Assembly: GCA_903894475.1 (NCBI GenBank) | Contig: CAITQH010000147.1 | Span: 1 to 34,100 of the forward strand | Length of the DNA: 34,100 nt | From: an uncultured beta proteobacterium | GTDB taxonomy: Bacteria > Pseudomonadota > Gammaproteobacteria > Burkholderiales > Burkholderiaceae_C | Direction: 5' to 3' | Shown: piece after piece, positions 16,892 through 25,352 of the stretch | Layout of the letters: every line of letters begins with the position of its first letter | How positions within the stretch are numbered: the first letter of the stretch is position 1 | The notes under the pieces: model-generated | Told to the model about the DNA's origin: nothing | Database searches by the model: none | The model's input: the letters and a program-made list of their open reading frames with translations, nothing else | Position numbers and translations under genes: made by a program

Positions 16892-19285
16892 CTACTGCGC
16901 AGCCAGCCGTTTCCAGGTCGTGATCACAGAGTCCGGATTGAGCGAGATGGAAGAAATTCCTTGCGCCGTCAACCATTCGGCAAAATCGGGATGGTCGCTC
17001 GGACCCTGTCCGCAGATGCCGATGTACTTGCCCTGCGATTTGCAGGCAGAAATGGCTAGTTTGATGAGAGCCGTCACGGCCGGGTCGCGCTCGTCAAAAT
17101 CGGCGGCCAACAATTCAAGACCGGAATCACGATCCAGACCCAGGGTGAGTTGCGTCAGATCATTGGATCCGATCGAAAATCCGTCAAAGTACTGCAGGAA
17201 GTCGTTGGCCAGAATGGCGTTGCTCGGTATCTCGCACATCATGATGATGCGCAAGCCGTTTTCGCCACGCTTGAGGCCCTGTGCTGCCATCAGTTCAGTG
17301 ACCTTCCTGGCCTGACTCACGGTACGAACAAATGGCACCATGATCTCCACATTGGTCAAACCCATGTCCTGCCGGACGCGTTTGAGCGCTTCGCACTCCA
17401 TCGCAAACGCAGCACCAAAATCAGCGCTGACATAACGAGCCGCACCGCGAAAGCCGAGCATTGGATTTTCTTCCTCAGGCTCATAGCGGCTGCCTCCCAC
17501 CAGTTTGCGGTATTCGTTGCTCTTGAAGTCAGAAAGTCGCACGATCACCGGCTTGGGCCAGAACGCCGCGCCAATCGTGGCCACACCCTCGGCGACACGG
17601 TCAACGTAAAAGGCACGAGGTGAAACATGACCGCGTGCCACCGATTCGACCGCCTTCTTGAGGTCGGCATCAATATTCGGGTAGTCCAGAATCGCCTTCG
17701 GATGCACGCCGATATTGTTGTTGATGATGAATTCAAGACGCGCCAAACCGACGCCTGCATTGGGTAGCTGGCAAAAATCAAACGCCAGCTGTGGGTTGCC
17801 AACATTCATCATGATCTTGACCCCAATCTCTGGCATCACACCACGCTGCACTTCAGTCACTTCAGTTTCCAACAAGCCGTCGTAAATGAAACCGGTGTCG
17901 CCCTCGGCGCAACTCACCGTCACCAGCATGCCTTCCTTCAGCACATCCGTGGCGTCGCCACATCCGACGACCGCCGGTATCCCGAGTTCGCGCGCAATGA
18001 TGGCAGCGTGGCAGGTCCGTCCACCGCGGTTGGTAACAATCGCTGCGGCCCGCTTCATCACCGGTTCCCAATTGGGGTCCGTCATGTCGGTCACGAGCAC
18101 GTCACCGACCTGCACCTTGTCCATCTCGCTGATGTTGTGCACGATGCGAACCGGGCCCGTACCAATCTTCTGTCCAATGGCACGGCCCTCCACCATCACT
18201 GCGCTCTTGCCCTTGAGCTTGTATCGATATTCAAGCTTGCCAGCCGCCTGACTTTTTACCGTCTCCGGACGTGCCTGCAAAATGTAAAGCTCACCATCGA
18301 TGCCGTCTTTACCCCACTCAATATCCATGGCGCGGCCATAGTGTTGCTCGATCACCAGAGCGTAATGTGCCAGCTTCTCCACCTCGGCGTCGGTCAGCGA
18401 ATAGCGGTTGCGCTGCTCGGTCGGGACATCGACGGTTTTCACCAATTCGCCGCTGAGCGCTTTCTCTTGTGCTGTCGTGAATCGCATCTGGATCAGTTTG
18501 GAGCCCAGAGAGCGACTGATGACGGCGAGCTTGCCGGCTTTGAGCATGGGCTTGTGGACATAAAACTCGTCCGGATTCACGGCTCCCTGCACCACGGTTT
18601 CACCCAGCCCGTAACTCGACGTGATGAACACAACGTCAGTAAAGCCTGATTCCGTATCGATTGTGAACATGACGCCCGCCGCGCCTATATCAGAGCGCAC
18701 CATGCGTTGAACGCCGGCACTCAAAGCCACATGCTCGTGGGCGAAGCCCTTGTGCACCCGGTAGCTGATCGCGCGGTCGTTGTACAGAGAGGCAAACACT
18801 TGCCTGATCTTGTGCATTACAGCGTCAATACCGGTGACGTTCAGGAAGGTCTCCTGCTGACCAGCAAACGAGGCGTCGGGCAAATCCTCAGCCGTCGCCG
18901 AGGAACGCACGGCAAACGAGGCCTGTGGGCTGCCTGCGCTGAGTTCAACAAAAGCAGCACGAATCGCCTGTTCCAGATCAGCCGGAAACGGTTGCACTTC
19001 GACCAGGGAACGAATTTCCGCCCCCACTTTGGCCAACTCGCGCACGTCTTCCGTGTCCAAGGCACTCAGTAGCTGATTGATTCTGCCAACCAGATCTCCA
19101 TACGCCAGAAAGCGTCGAAATGCATGGGCGGTGGTGGCAAAACCGGTAGGGACGCGCACACCGGCAGGCAGGTTCGAGATCATTTCGCCGAGGCTGGCGT
19201 TCTTGCCACCAACCGAATCGACGTCCGACATCCTCAGGTTTTCAAACGGTACGACCAGTGCAGTCGGGTCAAATAGTGCAGACAT
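16892..19285 (-). CDS. ppsA: Phosphoenolpyruvate synthase
   Basis: Converts pyruvate + ATP to PEP + AMP + Pi, the entry to gluconeogenesis from C3 acids. Domain order is an N-terminal nucleotide-binding domain ([10 protein letters not shown] at about residue 27, [20 protein letters not shown] near 123-142), a phosphohistidine swivelling domain ([21 protein letters not shown], catalytic His426), and the C-terminal PEP-binding barrel ([10 protein letters not shown], and [17 protein letters not shown] near the end). Thr424, two residues before the His, is at the position modified by PpsR in E. coli. The start chosen is ATG 19285 ([10 protein letters not shown]) with GGAG 8 nt upstream, giving 797 aa (E. 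coli 792); the longer open frame is intergenic. The symporter follows after 2 nt. Confidence 0.98.
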   Translation of the reverse strand: MSALFDPTALVVPFENLRMSDVDSVGGKNASLGEMISNLPAGVRVPTGFATTAHAFRRFLAYGDLVGRINQLLSALDTEDVRELAKVGAEIRSLVEVQPFPADLEQAIRAAFVELSAGSPQASFAVRSSATAEDLPDASFAGQQETFLNVTGIDAVMHKIRQVFASLYNDRAISYRVHKGFAHEHVALSAGVQRMVRSDIGAAGVMFTIDTESGFTDVVFITSSYGLGETVVQGAVNPDEFYVHKPMLKAGKLAVISRSLGSKLIQMRFTTAQEKALSGELVKTVDVPTEQRNRYSLTDAEVEKLAHYALVIEQHYGRAMDIEWGKDGIDGELYILQARPETVKSQAAGKLEYRYKLKGKSAVMVEGRAIGQKIGTGPVRIVHNISEMDKVQVGDVLVTDMTDPNWEPVMKRAAAIVTNRGGRTCHAAIIARELGIPAVVGCGDATDVLKEGMLVTVSCAEGDTGFIYDGLLETEVTEVQRGVMPEIGVKIMMNVGNPQLAFDFCQLPNAGVGLARLEFIINNNIGVHPKAILDYPNIDADLKKAVESVARGHVSPRAFYVDRVAEGVATIGAAFWPKPVIVRLSDFKSNEYRKLVGGSRYEPEEENPMLGFRGAARYVSADFGAAFAMECEALKRVRQDMGLTNVEIMVPFVRTVSQARKVTELMAAQGLKRGENGLRIIMMCEIPSNAILANDFLQYFDGFSIGSNDLTQLTLGLDRDSGLELLAADFDERDPAVTALIKLAISACKSQGKYIGICGQGPSDHPDFAEWLTAQGISSISLNPDSVITTWKRLAAQ

Positions 19286-19303
19286 GAAAAAGCTCCAGAA
19301 GTT

Positions 19304-19338
19304 AAAAACGGTTCCAGGGGCCGGGCCATACGCCCCGG
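19304..19338 (-). other. Leader hairpin upstream of ppsA, possible attenuator
   Basis: On the minus strand CCGGGGC (19338 on) pairs with GCCCCTGG (to 19314) around a 10-nt loop with one bulge. It is followed after 5 nt by TTTTT (19308-19304). It lies directly upstream of the ppsA SD. The gap before the T-run weakens the terminator reading. Confidence 0.3.
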
Positions 19339-19505
19339 ACAGCCTGCGATGCCCATGCAGACAGCATTGCGTTGTCCTTGTTCCGTTGAATCGGTGCTGA
19401 GCATGAAAAATTTGGGGTGCTTGCTTGTCATTGTAGGTGGCCAGGCGATTCACAATGTCGAAGTTTCCTGCAAAATGTTACAGCTCTGTGAAGTCCTGAT
19501 CCATC

Positions 19506-20327
19506 ATGTCCAATAGAACCGTATTCTTTGTTTCTGACGGCACCGGCATCACAGCCGAGACCTTCGGCACCGCCATCCTTGCGCAGTTTGAAACCAGATT
19601 CCGCTACCTGCGGCTACCTTTCGTCGACTCCATCGACATGGCGCTGCGGGCCGTCAATGAAATCAATCACGCCGGGCTGATCGACGGTAACAGGCCTATT
19701 GTTTTCACGACTCTGGTCAACGCCGAAGTGCTCAAAGTGATTACGGATGGCTGTCAGGGACTGCTTCTTGACATGTTTGGCACCTTCATCATGCCGCTCG
19801 AAGCAGAGCTGAACCTCAAATCAAGTCACCATGTCGGCCGATTCAGCGATGCCAGCAAGAGCAAGGAATACCAGGCGCGCATCGAAGCGATTAACTTTTC
19901 ACTGGCGCATGACGACGGGCAATCCCACCGTGATCTGGCCGAGTCGGACGTCATTCTGGTCGGCGTCAGTCGCAGCGGCAAGACCCCCACCTCACTCTAC
20001 CTGGCCATGCAGTACGGGCTCAAAGCGTCCAATTACCCGCTGATCCCGGAAGACTTCGAGCGACGCCACTTGCCGCCAGCCCTGCTGCAACACCAGAGCA
20101 AACTTTTCGGTCTGACGATTCAGCCCAAGCGCCTGAGCGAAATCCGTAACGAGCGCCGACCCAATTCCAAGTACGCTTCTCTTGAGAACTGTCTGATCGA
20201 AGTCAGCGAAGCCGAAGCGATGATGCGTCGATCAGGTATCCGCTGGCTCTCAACCACCACCAAATCGATCGAAGAAATCGCCACGGTCATCCTGCAGGAA
20301 ATCATGCCCGGGCGTCTGGGCTATTAA
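19506..20327 (+). CDS. ppsR: PEP synthase regulatory protein (bifunctional kinase/pyrophosphorylase)
   Basis: 273-aa DUF299-family protein. The family inactivates PpsA by ADP-dependent phosphorylation of the Thr next to its catalytic His, and reactivates it by phosphate-dependent dephosphorylation. The family start [16 protein letters not shown] (residues 6-21), the P-loop GVSRSGKT (153-160) and the [15 protein letters not shown] block are seen. It is divergent from ppsA, with about 220 bp between the two starts, which fits the known functional pair and supports regulator-target assignment. There is only a weak SD before ATG 19506. It converges on the GlcG-like gene with a 10-bp gap. Confidence 0.97.
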   Translation: MSNRTVFFVSDGTGITAETFGTAILAQFETRFRYLRLPFVDSIDMALRAVNEINHAGLIDGNRPIVFTTLVNAEVLKVITDGCQGLLLDMFGTFIMPLEAELNLKSSHHVGRFSDASKSKEYQARIEAINFSLAHDDGQSHRDLAESDVILVGVSRSGKTPTSLYLAMQYGLKASNYPLIPEDFERRHLPPALLQHQSKLFGLTIQPKRLSEIRNERRPNSKYASLENCLIEVSEAEAMMRRSGIRWLSTTTKSIEEIATVILQEIMPGRLGY

Positions 20328-20337
20328 ACTGGGCCCT

Positions 20338-20745
20338 TCACAGCCCCAGCACAGCAATAGCGGCGCGCGCAACCTGCGCATCCTCGCTGGATTTGACACC
20401 GCTCACGCCCACTGCACCTATGCATTGGCCGTCCTTCATGACAGGAACGCCGCCCTCCAGCATGCCCTGCAACGCTGGCACGCTCAGAAATGAGGCGCGT
20501 CCACCGTTGATCACATCCTCATAGACTTTGCTTTCGCGTCGGCCCAGCGCCGCCGTGTGCGCCTTGGCCGGAGCGATATGGGCCGATATGGCAGGCGCAC
20601 CGTCGAGTCGGCGCAAGCCCAGTAAATGCCCGCCATCGTCAACAATGGCAATGGTCACGGCCCAGTTGTTCTTCACCGCTTCATCCTGTGCCGCCGCCAG
20701 CATCGCATTGACATCGGAGAGTTCAAGAAAAGATTTTTGCTTCAC
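20338..20745 (-). CDS. GlcG/HbpS-like heme-degrading-domain protein
   Basis: 135-aa protein of the GlcG/HbpS (DUF336) family. Visible blocks are VTIAIVDDGGHLLGLRRLDGA, SAHIAPAKAHTAALGRRESK, the LQGMLEGGVPVMKDGQCIGAVGVSG segment (given as LQGMLEGGVPV ... GAVGVSG) and a C-terminal AQVARAAIAVL. Relatives bind heme or cobalamin, or are found in glycolate operons; the function here is not established. No signal peptide is present, so it is probably cytosolic. The open frame extends to 20877, but I chose GTG 20745 (VKQKSFLELSDVNAML) because AAAGG lies 7 nt before it and the family begins there. Confidence 0.88.
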   Translation of the reverse strand: MKQKSFLELSDVNAMLAAAQDEAVKNNWAVTIAIVDDGGHLLGLRRLDGAPAISAHIAPAKAHTAALGRRESKVYEDVINGGRASFLSVPALQGMLEGGVPVMKDGQCIGAVGVSGVKSSEDAQVARAAIAVLGL

Positions 20746-20897
20746 GAACAAGCCTTTTTTACAAGAAAGGCGCAAGCATAGCTTGATTCCCCTAGAATGC
20801 GCACCATCTTCAGCTCGCAAAGCAAGATACTTTGCCGGACAGTTCGTGTGTGCCAGACGGCATCCCTTGTTCGCCAATGACTTTAGGAGTTTTGACC

Positions 20898-21593
20898 ATG
20901 ACTGACAACGTTCAATCGATCGACCGCAGCTACGGCCTGGGTTCCATCACCGAGCAGCGTAACAAGGTGCTGCGCAACACCTACTGGCTGCTGGCTTTGA
21001 GCCTGATACCTACTGTGCTGGGCGCCTGGCTGGGTGTAGCCACCGGCATGACACGCTCGCTGGGTGGCGGCGTCGGTCTGATCGTCTTTCTGGGCGGAGC
21101 TTTCGGTTTCATGTATGCGATCGAGAAGACCAAGAATTCCGCCATGGGTGTGCCAGTGTTGCTGGGCTTCACCTTCTTCATGGGCTTGATGCTCTCGCGC
21201 ATGATCGCCATGGTGCTGGGTTTCAAGAACGGTCCGGATCTGATCATGACCGCCTTTGGCGGGACGGCCGGTGTGTTTTTTGTCATGGCCAGCCTGTCGA
21301 GCGTCATCAAACGCGACCTCAGCGGCATGGGCAAATGGCTGTTCGTTGGCGCCATCGCCCTGATGATTGGCGGCATCATCAACATCTTTGTCGGCTCCAG
21401 CGCCGGCATGATGGTAATCTCGGTGCTGGCGATCGGCATCTTCAGCGCTTACATGCTTTATGACCTGAAGCAAATCGTCGATGGCGGCGAGACCAACTAC
21501 ATCAGCGCCACCTTGGCACTCTATCTGGACATCATCAATGTGTTCCAGAGCCTGCTGGCCCTGCTTGGCATCTTTGGTGGTGAGCGCGACTGA
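20898..21593 (+). CDS. Bax inhibitor-1/YccA family inner-membrane protein
   Basis: 231-aa multi-pass membrane protein with about seven hydrophobic helices, from NTYWLLALSLIPTVLGAWLG (near 27-46) to the C-terminal one. The family-typical AYMLYDLKQIVDGGETNYISA lies near residues 180-200, followed by LYLDIINVFQSLLALLG. Relatives include E. coli YccA, a modulator of the FtsH protease, and BsYetJ, a pH-sensitive calcium leak channel; which role applies here is unknown. The start is ATG 20898 with AGGAG 8 nt upstream; the open frame begins earlier at 20832 without conservation. It is divergent from the GlcG-like gene and is followed by a strong terminator. Confidence 0.93.
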   Translation: MTDNVQSIDRSYGLGSITEQRNKVLRNTYWLLALSLIPTVLGAWLGVATGMTRSLGGGVGLIVFLGGAFGFMYAIEKTKNSAMGVPVLLGFTFFMGLMLSRMIAMVLGFKNGPDLIMTAFGGTAGVFFVMASLSSVIKRDLSGMGKWLFVGAIALMIGGIINIFVGSSAGMMVISVLAIGIFSAYMLYDLKQIVDGGETNYISATLALYLDIINVFQSLLALLGIFGGERD

Positions 21594-21621
21594 AATTCGC
21601 GGCAGCGCCGCTACAGAGGAA

Positions 21622-21646
21622 AAGGCCCTGCGGGGCCTTCTTTTTT
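21622..21646 (+). terminator. Rho-independent terminator after the Bax-inhibitor-1 gene
   Basis: Perfect 7-bp stem AAGGCCC / GGGCCTT with TGCG loop (21622-21639), followed by CTTTTTT. It lies 28 bp after the stop codon. Confidence 0.93.
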
Positions 21647-21684
21647 GCCTGATGAGCAGCCAACTGAGCCGCCGGTGAATCGGC

Positions 21685-21832
21685 GAGCCTGTCCCACCGT
21701 GCTCCGATCAGTTCCCCGGTTCTGACAAATGTCAATGGGGTCAGCTTGCAGGAACAAGCCAGCACGGTCAAACAGTTTGACAGTCTTGTCGCCACAGCGG
21801 CCCTTCTTGATTTTAGTATCAGTCACTGCCAT
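21685..21832 (-). pseudogene. Relic of a P4-type tyrosine integrase (large internal deletion, frameshifted)
   Basis: From ATG 21832 on the minus strand, the first 29 codons read MAVTDTKIKKGRCGDKTVKL then FDRAGLFLQ. This is the arm-type DNA-binding (DUF4102) N-terminus of P4-family integrases, which typically read LTDTKI...KLFDGGGLYL. At about 21746 the homology jumps into another frame and continues KLTPLTFVRTGELIGARWD. This is the catalytic-core box I region, where the Arg in RTGEL is the first catalytic residue. Roughly 200 codons between the two pieces, and everything after box I, are missing. It cannot make a recombinase. Identification is by pattern from memory, not alignment. Confidence 0.7.
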
Positions 21833-21967
21833 TGCGCCAACTGCATGACAGCATGCCCACAAACATACCTACGCCCGACCGTAACTTCAAGAATACCTGC
21901 GCGAAAACAGCAAATGTTCCAGTAGAAATATATTGGCAATATCATTTCAGCAGCAAAGGAGATTCCT

Positions 21968-22141
21968 GTGACAGCCGTTGCCACGCCTGAAGCAAAGACT
22001 GCTTCTGCCGGCATTGTGCTTACGAAGGCAGTTGCCCGCGTCGCAGAGCGACTGGGTATCAACCGAGCACTGCTGTGGCACCAACACAAGAATTCAGACA
22101 AGACCAGCGGAGGGTCTACCGAGTTCAACAATCCGCATTGA
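21968..22141 (+). pseudogene. 57-codon ORF, possible truncated Xre/MbcA-type antitoxin
   Basis: GTG 21968 follows AAGGAG at 21956-21961 with good spacing, so it may still be translated. Residues 16-36 (IVLTKAVARVAERLG, then INRALL) resemble the first helix of Xre/MbcA/ParS-family antitoxins, typically VLTKAVLRAAERLGLS. After residue 36 the sequence changes to WHQHKNSDKTSGGSTE and stops, so the helix-turn-helix and toxin-binding domain are absent. No RES-type toxin gene follows. It may be the remnant of a toxin-antitoxin cargo gene, or a small unrelated protein. Confidence 0.4.
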
Positions 22142-22317
22142 ACGGGCATAGGCCAACAGCTTTACTTACCTGCTGAATTCGTCCGGTATCATGTTGTCAC
22201 CCATACGCCACGACCATAATCGATACATTCTTTACCGTTGCTTCACCGAACTTGCCCAAGGCACAGCCCTCACAGGTGCATGATTCATTCACTGGTACAA
22301 CCTCAACAAATAGCAGC

Positions 22318-22833
22318 ATGAAGAAACTACTTCTCTTAACGGCGGCGCTGGCCTCCAGCGGACTGTCTCTGGCACAACAGGAACAGGGGCGTGTTGTTTC
22401 TACAACGCCCATCATCCAGCAGGTGGCCGTTCCGCGCCAGGTGTGCAGCCCTGAACAGGTAACAACCCAGCAACCTAAATCGGGTGCCGGCGCGCTGATG
22501 GGCGCGATCGCCGGCGGTGCGATGGGCAATGCAGTGGGTGGTGGCAATGGCAAGACGGCAGCCACCATGCTGGGCCTCATCGGTGGCGCCGTCGTCGGCG
22601 ACAGCATCGAAGGTGCGCCACAAAGCCAGTCACAAACCGTGCAGCGCTGCCGGATGCAGAATTTTTACGAGAACCGCACCGTTGCGTACAACGTGGCCTA
22701 CGAATACGCCGGCAAGCAGTATTCGGTTCAGATGCCCTATGACCCGGGCCAGTCCATTGCGCTGCAAATCACGCCGGTGATTTCCAATTCGCATGTAGCA
22801 CCCGCCGGCACGGTGATTTACCCGCAACGCTAG
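22318..22833 (+). CDS. Glycine-zipper 2TM-domain exported protein
   Basis: 171-aa envelope protein. A Sec signal peptide (MKKLLLLTAALASSGLSLAQ, cleavage likely after residue 19 or so) has no lipobox Cys. A glycine-zipper double helix follows at about residues 58-102 (GAGALMGAIAGGAMGNAVGG and MLGLIGGAVVGDSI), as in Rickettsia 17-kDa antigen-like proteins. The C-terminal part (RTVAYNVAYEYAGKQYSVQM, PYDPGQSIALQITPV) looks beta-rich. Two Cys (CSPEQ, RCRMQ) may form a disulfide. The role is probably at the outer membrane or periplasm; the exact function is unknown. The start ATG 22318 is chosen for the signal peptide; no good SD is present, and the frame is open from 22252. Confidence 0.88.
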   Translation: MKKLLLLTAALASSGLSLAQQEQGRVVSTTPIIQQVAVPRQVCSPEQVTTQQPKSGAGALMGAIAGGAMGNAVGGGNGKTAATMLGLIGGAVVGDSIEGAPQSQSQTVQRCRMQNFYENRTVAYNVAYEYAGKQYSVQMPYDPGQSIALQITPVISNSHVAPAGTVIYPQR

Positions 22834-22948
22834 GTCATGGCCCAAGCCGAGTCAAACCGTATTCATCGACCCGTAAGATGCTCAAGAGAATGAGCTTTCG
22901 GGGAGAGTAATTCAGGTGCGAGTTACTATTTCAACTTGCCCAAAGTCT

Positions 22949-22954
22949 TAAAAT
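22949..22954 (+). promoter_or_regulatory. Possible -10 box giving a leaderless cytochrome b561 mRNA
   Basis: TAAAAT ends 6 nt before the GTG start at 22961, so transcription would begin at the start codon. This is the same geometry as at 1938-1950. No SD is seen and the -35 region is weak. Confidence 0.28.
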
Positions 22955-22960
22955 GGCGGC

Positions 22961-23554
22961 GTGAATCAACCACCCCGTTCCCATTACGACTTCCTCAGCC
23001 GAGCACTCCATTGGCTTACAGCCATAGTCGTGACTACTGCCTTTATCCTCGGACCCGAGGGTTTCGGTCGACTCTTGCGCAACGGAGTCGACCCGGCAAG
23101 CCGAAGTGATATTGTCTGGCACGAATCGCTAGGGATGGCAGTTTTCGTATTGACCGTATTACGTCTCATCTGGGTAGCGTTTCGCCCTGTCGCGCCTCAG
23201 TTTGCGATGGCGAACTGGATGCAATCGACTGCCAAACTTGTGCGTATTGCGCTGTGGGCACTTCTATTGGCCCTGCCGGCGACGGCTTTTCTGGCGCTCG
23301 GCAGTGAGGTTCATCCCCTTACGCTGCTTGGCGGCATACGAGTGGACCAGATGCCCATGATCGCCAACTCTGCAGTCGCGAAACTGGTGGACTGGGGCGA
23401 GGTGCATAAATTTCTCGGCGATGCCATTATGTGCTTGGCCGGCTTGCACTCCGCCGCCGCACTTTATCACCACTTTATCGTCAAGGACGGTGTGCTTTCA
23501 GCTATGCTTCCACCCAGATTGGCAGATTATTTCAATCAACAAAAATCGTTGTAA
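22961..23554 (+). CDS. Cytochrome b561 family di-heme membrane protein
   Basis: 197-aa inner-membrane protein with four hydrophobic segments (about residues 17-31, 56-74, 95-114 and 150-172). Candidate heme-ligand histidines are His17 (SRALHW), His54 (VWHESLG), His149 (GEVHKFLG) and His163 (GLHSAAALYHH), the CybB pattern of two b-type hemes. E. coli CybB (CybB/YodB type) passes electrons between quinol and superoxide; the partner here is unknown. The start is GTG 22961, with no SD. It is longer than E. coli CybB (176 aa) because of the loop after the third helix (ALGSEVHPLTLLGG). Its last codons form one arm of the tRNA terminator on the other strand. Confidence 0.9.
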   Translation: MNQPPRSHYDFLSRALHWLTAIVVTTAFILGPEGFGRLLRNGVDPASRSDIVWHESLGMAVFVLTVLRLIWVAFRPVAPQFAMANWMQSTAKLVRIALWALLLALPATAFLALGSEVHPLTLLGGIRVDQMPMIANSAVAKLVDWGEVHKFLGDAIMCLAGLHSAAALYHHFIVKDGVLSAMLPPRLADYFNQQKSL

Positions 23555-23570
23555 GTCATAGAGTTACAAC
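23541..23570 (-). terminator. Rho-independent terminator of the tRNA cluster
   Basis: Minus strand GTTGTAA (23570 to 23564), 9-nt loop, TTACAAC (23554 to 23548), then GA and TTTTT. It lies 17 bp after the tRNA-Asp 3' end and overlaps the stop codon of the convergent cytochrome b561 gene. Confidence 0.75.
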
Positions 23571-23587
23571 TGTTAATTCATCTTGAA

Positions 23588-23664
23588 TGGCGGAGTGGAC
23601 GGGACTCGAACCCGCGACCCCCGGCGTGACAGGCCGGTATTCTAACCAACTGAACTACCACTCC
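23588..23664 (-). tRNA. tRNA-Asp (GTC)
   Basis: 77-nt cloverleaf on the minus strand: acceptor stem GGAGTGG / CCACTCC, anticodon loop CTGTCAC with GTC, T-loop GGTTCGAGTCC and an encoded 3' CCA. Third gene of the Ala-Glu-Asp cluster. Confidence 0.97.
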
Positions 23665-23705
23665 TGGTAGATAGCTTTCGCTCTTACGAGCCAAGCGCTA
23701 CAGCT

Positions 23706-23781
23706 TGGCGACCCCACGGGGATTCGAACCCCGGTACTCACCGTGAAAGGGTGATGTCCTAGGCCTCTAGACGATGGGGTC
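23706..23781 (-). tRNA. tRNA-Glu (TTC)
   Basis: 76-nt cloverleaf on the minus strand: acceptor stem GACCCCA / TGGGGTC, anticodon loop CTTTCAC with TTC, T-loop GGTTCGAATCC and encoded CCA. Its cognate synthetase gltX lies just upstream. The 3' end (GCCA) forms part of a 7-bp inverted repeat, GCCAAGC / GCTTGGC (23690-23709), in the spacer to tRNA-Asp. Confidence 0.97.
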
Positions 23782-23811
23782 GTAACCTGTGGACTTCCTT
23801 CCTGAAAATTT

Positions 23812-23887
<76 letters not shown>

Positions 23888-23947
23888 TCGATACCAGCAG
23901 AAGCCGGATTCAAAAACTTTCAGGCGTTTTCAACTTTCAAGCCTCAA

Positions 23948-23978
23948 ATTATAGCTTGAATTGTCAGGCTCTCCGCAA
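23948..23978 (-). promoter_or_regulatory. Candidate promoter of the tRNA cluster
   Basis: Perfect TATAAT on the minus strand (23953 to 23948). TTGCGG (23978 to 23973) is a possible -35 with a long 19-bp spacer; this -35 lies inside the last codons of gltX. The predicted start is near 23941, about 54 nt before tRNA-Ala. Confidence 0.45.
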
Positions 23979-25352
23979 TCGCTCCAGCACTATTTCGCGC
24001 GCGCTGAGTTCCAGCACCGCGTCCAGCGATGGTGTTTGCGCCGTCCCCATCACGAGCACTCGCACCGGCATCGCCAACTGCGGCATTTTGATGCCGCACG
24101 CGACCAGCACTTCCTTGATAACCAATGCAATTGACGCTTTATCCCAAGCACAGGATGCCAGCTTTTCAAGCAATAGTTGGAGTGCTGGCTTGACTACTTC
24201 GGTCACATGCTGCGCGATTTCCTCCGGTTTGGGCGCAACGTCGCCGTAAAAGCGCTCGGCCCAGTCTGCCAGCACCACTGTGGTATCGCTGCGGTCCTTG
24301 AACAATGCGCAGATCCGGCTCAAGCGCACATCGCCGACGATGCCGCGACGCTGCAATTGCTCCTGCACCAAGATCGCCAGTTCATCGTCGCTCATGGCCT
24401 TGAGATGCTGGGCGTTCACCCATCGCAATTTGGCCTCGTCAAACTGCGCCGCACTGCGACCCAGGTGGTCCAGATTGAACCACTGCAAAAACTGCTCGCG
24501 GCTGAAGATTTCTTCATCACCATGGCTCCAACCCAGGCGCGCCAAGTAGTTGACCATCGCATCCGGCAAAAAGCCTTCGATACGGTACTGGGTTACGGGT
24601 TTGGCGCCGTTGCGCTTGCTCATCTTCTCGCCCTGCTCATTCAGCACCGTAGGCAGATGCGCATAAACCGGGGGCTCTTTGCCAATCGCATGAAAGATAT
24701 TGATCTGACGTGGCGTGTTGTTGACGTGGTCGTCACCCCGAATGACGTGCGTGATGGCCATGTCAATGTCATCCACCACAACGCAGAAGTTATAGGTAGG
24801 AGTGCCGTCAGGACGAGCGATCACCAGGTCATCCAACTCGTCATTGCTGATCTCGATGCGTCCCTTGACCTTGTCGTCCCAGATGACCGAGCCGGTCTGC
24901 GGGTTCTTGAAGCGCAGCACGGGTTGCGCGCCAGTTGGAACCGCTGGCAGTGTCTTGCCGGTTGCCGGGCGCCAGGTGCCGTCGTACCGCGGCTTTTCCT
25001 TGGCTGCCATCTGGCGCTCGCGCAAGGCGTCGAGTTCGGCCACGCTCGTGTAGCACGGGTAAACATGACCGGCAGCCTGCAACTCTGCCAGCACAGTCTT
25101 GTAGCGCTCCATGCGCTGCATCTGGTAAAACGGGCCTTCATCAAAGTCCAGTCCCAGCCACGACATGCCCTCGATGATGACATCGACAGCGGCCTGCGTT
25201 GAGCGCTCCAGGTCAGTATCTTCAATACGCAGAATAAAGTCGCCACCGGTGGCGCGTGCAAAAGCCCATGGGTACAAGGCCGAGCGAATGTTGCCCAGAT
25301 GGATAAAGCCAGTGGGCGAAGGGGCAAAGCGAGTGCGGGTTCTTTGGGTCAT
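23964..25352 (-). CDS. gltX: Glutamyl-tRNA synthetase
   Basis: Class I synthetase that charges tRNA-Glu in the cytosol. The HIGH-type motif lies in [17 protein letters not shown] (HLGN, about residues 10-26), [11 protein letters not shown] is at 41-51, and KMSKR at 243-247. The C-terminal all-helical anticodon domain fills about 330-462. Length is 462 aa (E. coli 471), a full GluRS rather than a truncated Glu-Q-RS. The start ATG 25352 overlaps the metZ stop by 4 bp (ATGA). It is the last gene of the folC operon and is directly followed by tRNA-Ala/Glu/Asp, which includes its own substrate. The N-terminal [11 protein letters not shown] and the KMSKR lysine are intact. Confidence 0.97.
   Translation of the reverse strand: MTQRTRTRFAPSPTGFIHLGNIRSALYPWAFARATGGDFILRIEDTDLERSTQAAVDVIIEGMSWLGLDFDEGPFYQMQRMERYKTVLAELQAAGHVYPCYTSVAELDALRERQMAAKEKPRYDGTWRPATGKTLPAVPTGAQPVLRFKNPQTGSVIWDDKVKGRIEISNDELDDLVIARPDGTPTYNFCVVVDDIDMAITHVIRGDDHVNNTPRQINIFHAIGKEPPVYAHLPTVLNEQGEKMSKRNGAKPVTQYRIEGFLPDAMVNYLARLGWSHGDEEIFSREQFLQWFNLDHLGRSAAQFDEAKLRWVNAQHLKAMSDDELAILVQEQLQRRGIVGDVRLSRICALFKDRSDTTVVLADWAERFYGDVAPKPEEIAQHVTEVVKPALQLLLEKLASCAWDKASIALVIKEVLVACGIKMPQLAMPVRVLVMGTAQTPSLDAVLELSAREIVLERLRRA

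Larger units (their letters stand above)
21647..22317. other. Gene-poor stretch with mobile-element debris
   Basis: About 670 bp without an intact gene between the Bax-inhibitor-1 terminator and the glycine-zipper gene. It contains the integrase relic (minus strand) and the antitoxin-like small ORF (plus strand), listed separately. The part around 21880-21960 is visibly AT-richer than its surroundings. In 22142-22317 I see nothing beyond ordinary upstream sequence: no tRNA fragment, no clear target-site duplication and no terminal inverted repeats. Confidence 0.55.

Noticed and set aside
16890..16976. Upstream extension of the symporter reading frame into ppsA
   Set aside because: It would overlap the conserved end of ppsA; the DUF4212 domain begins just after ATG 16889.
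21823..22149. 108-codon minus-strand ORF across the relic region
   Set aside because: No recognisable family; it overlaps the antisense of the antitoxin-like ORF and the upstream region of the integrase relic.
24177..25202. 341-codon plus-strand frame opposite gltX, and similar frames opposite purF (27151-28077) and amrS (32089-33321)
   Set aside because: All are shadows of intact enzymes with catalytic motifs on the minus strand.
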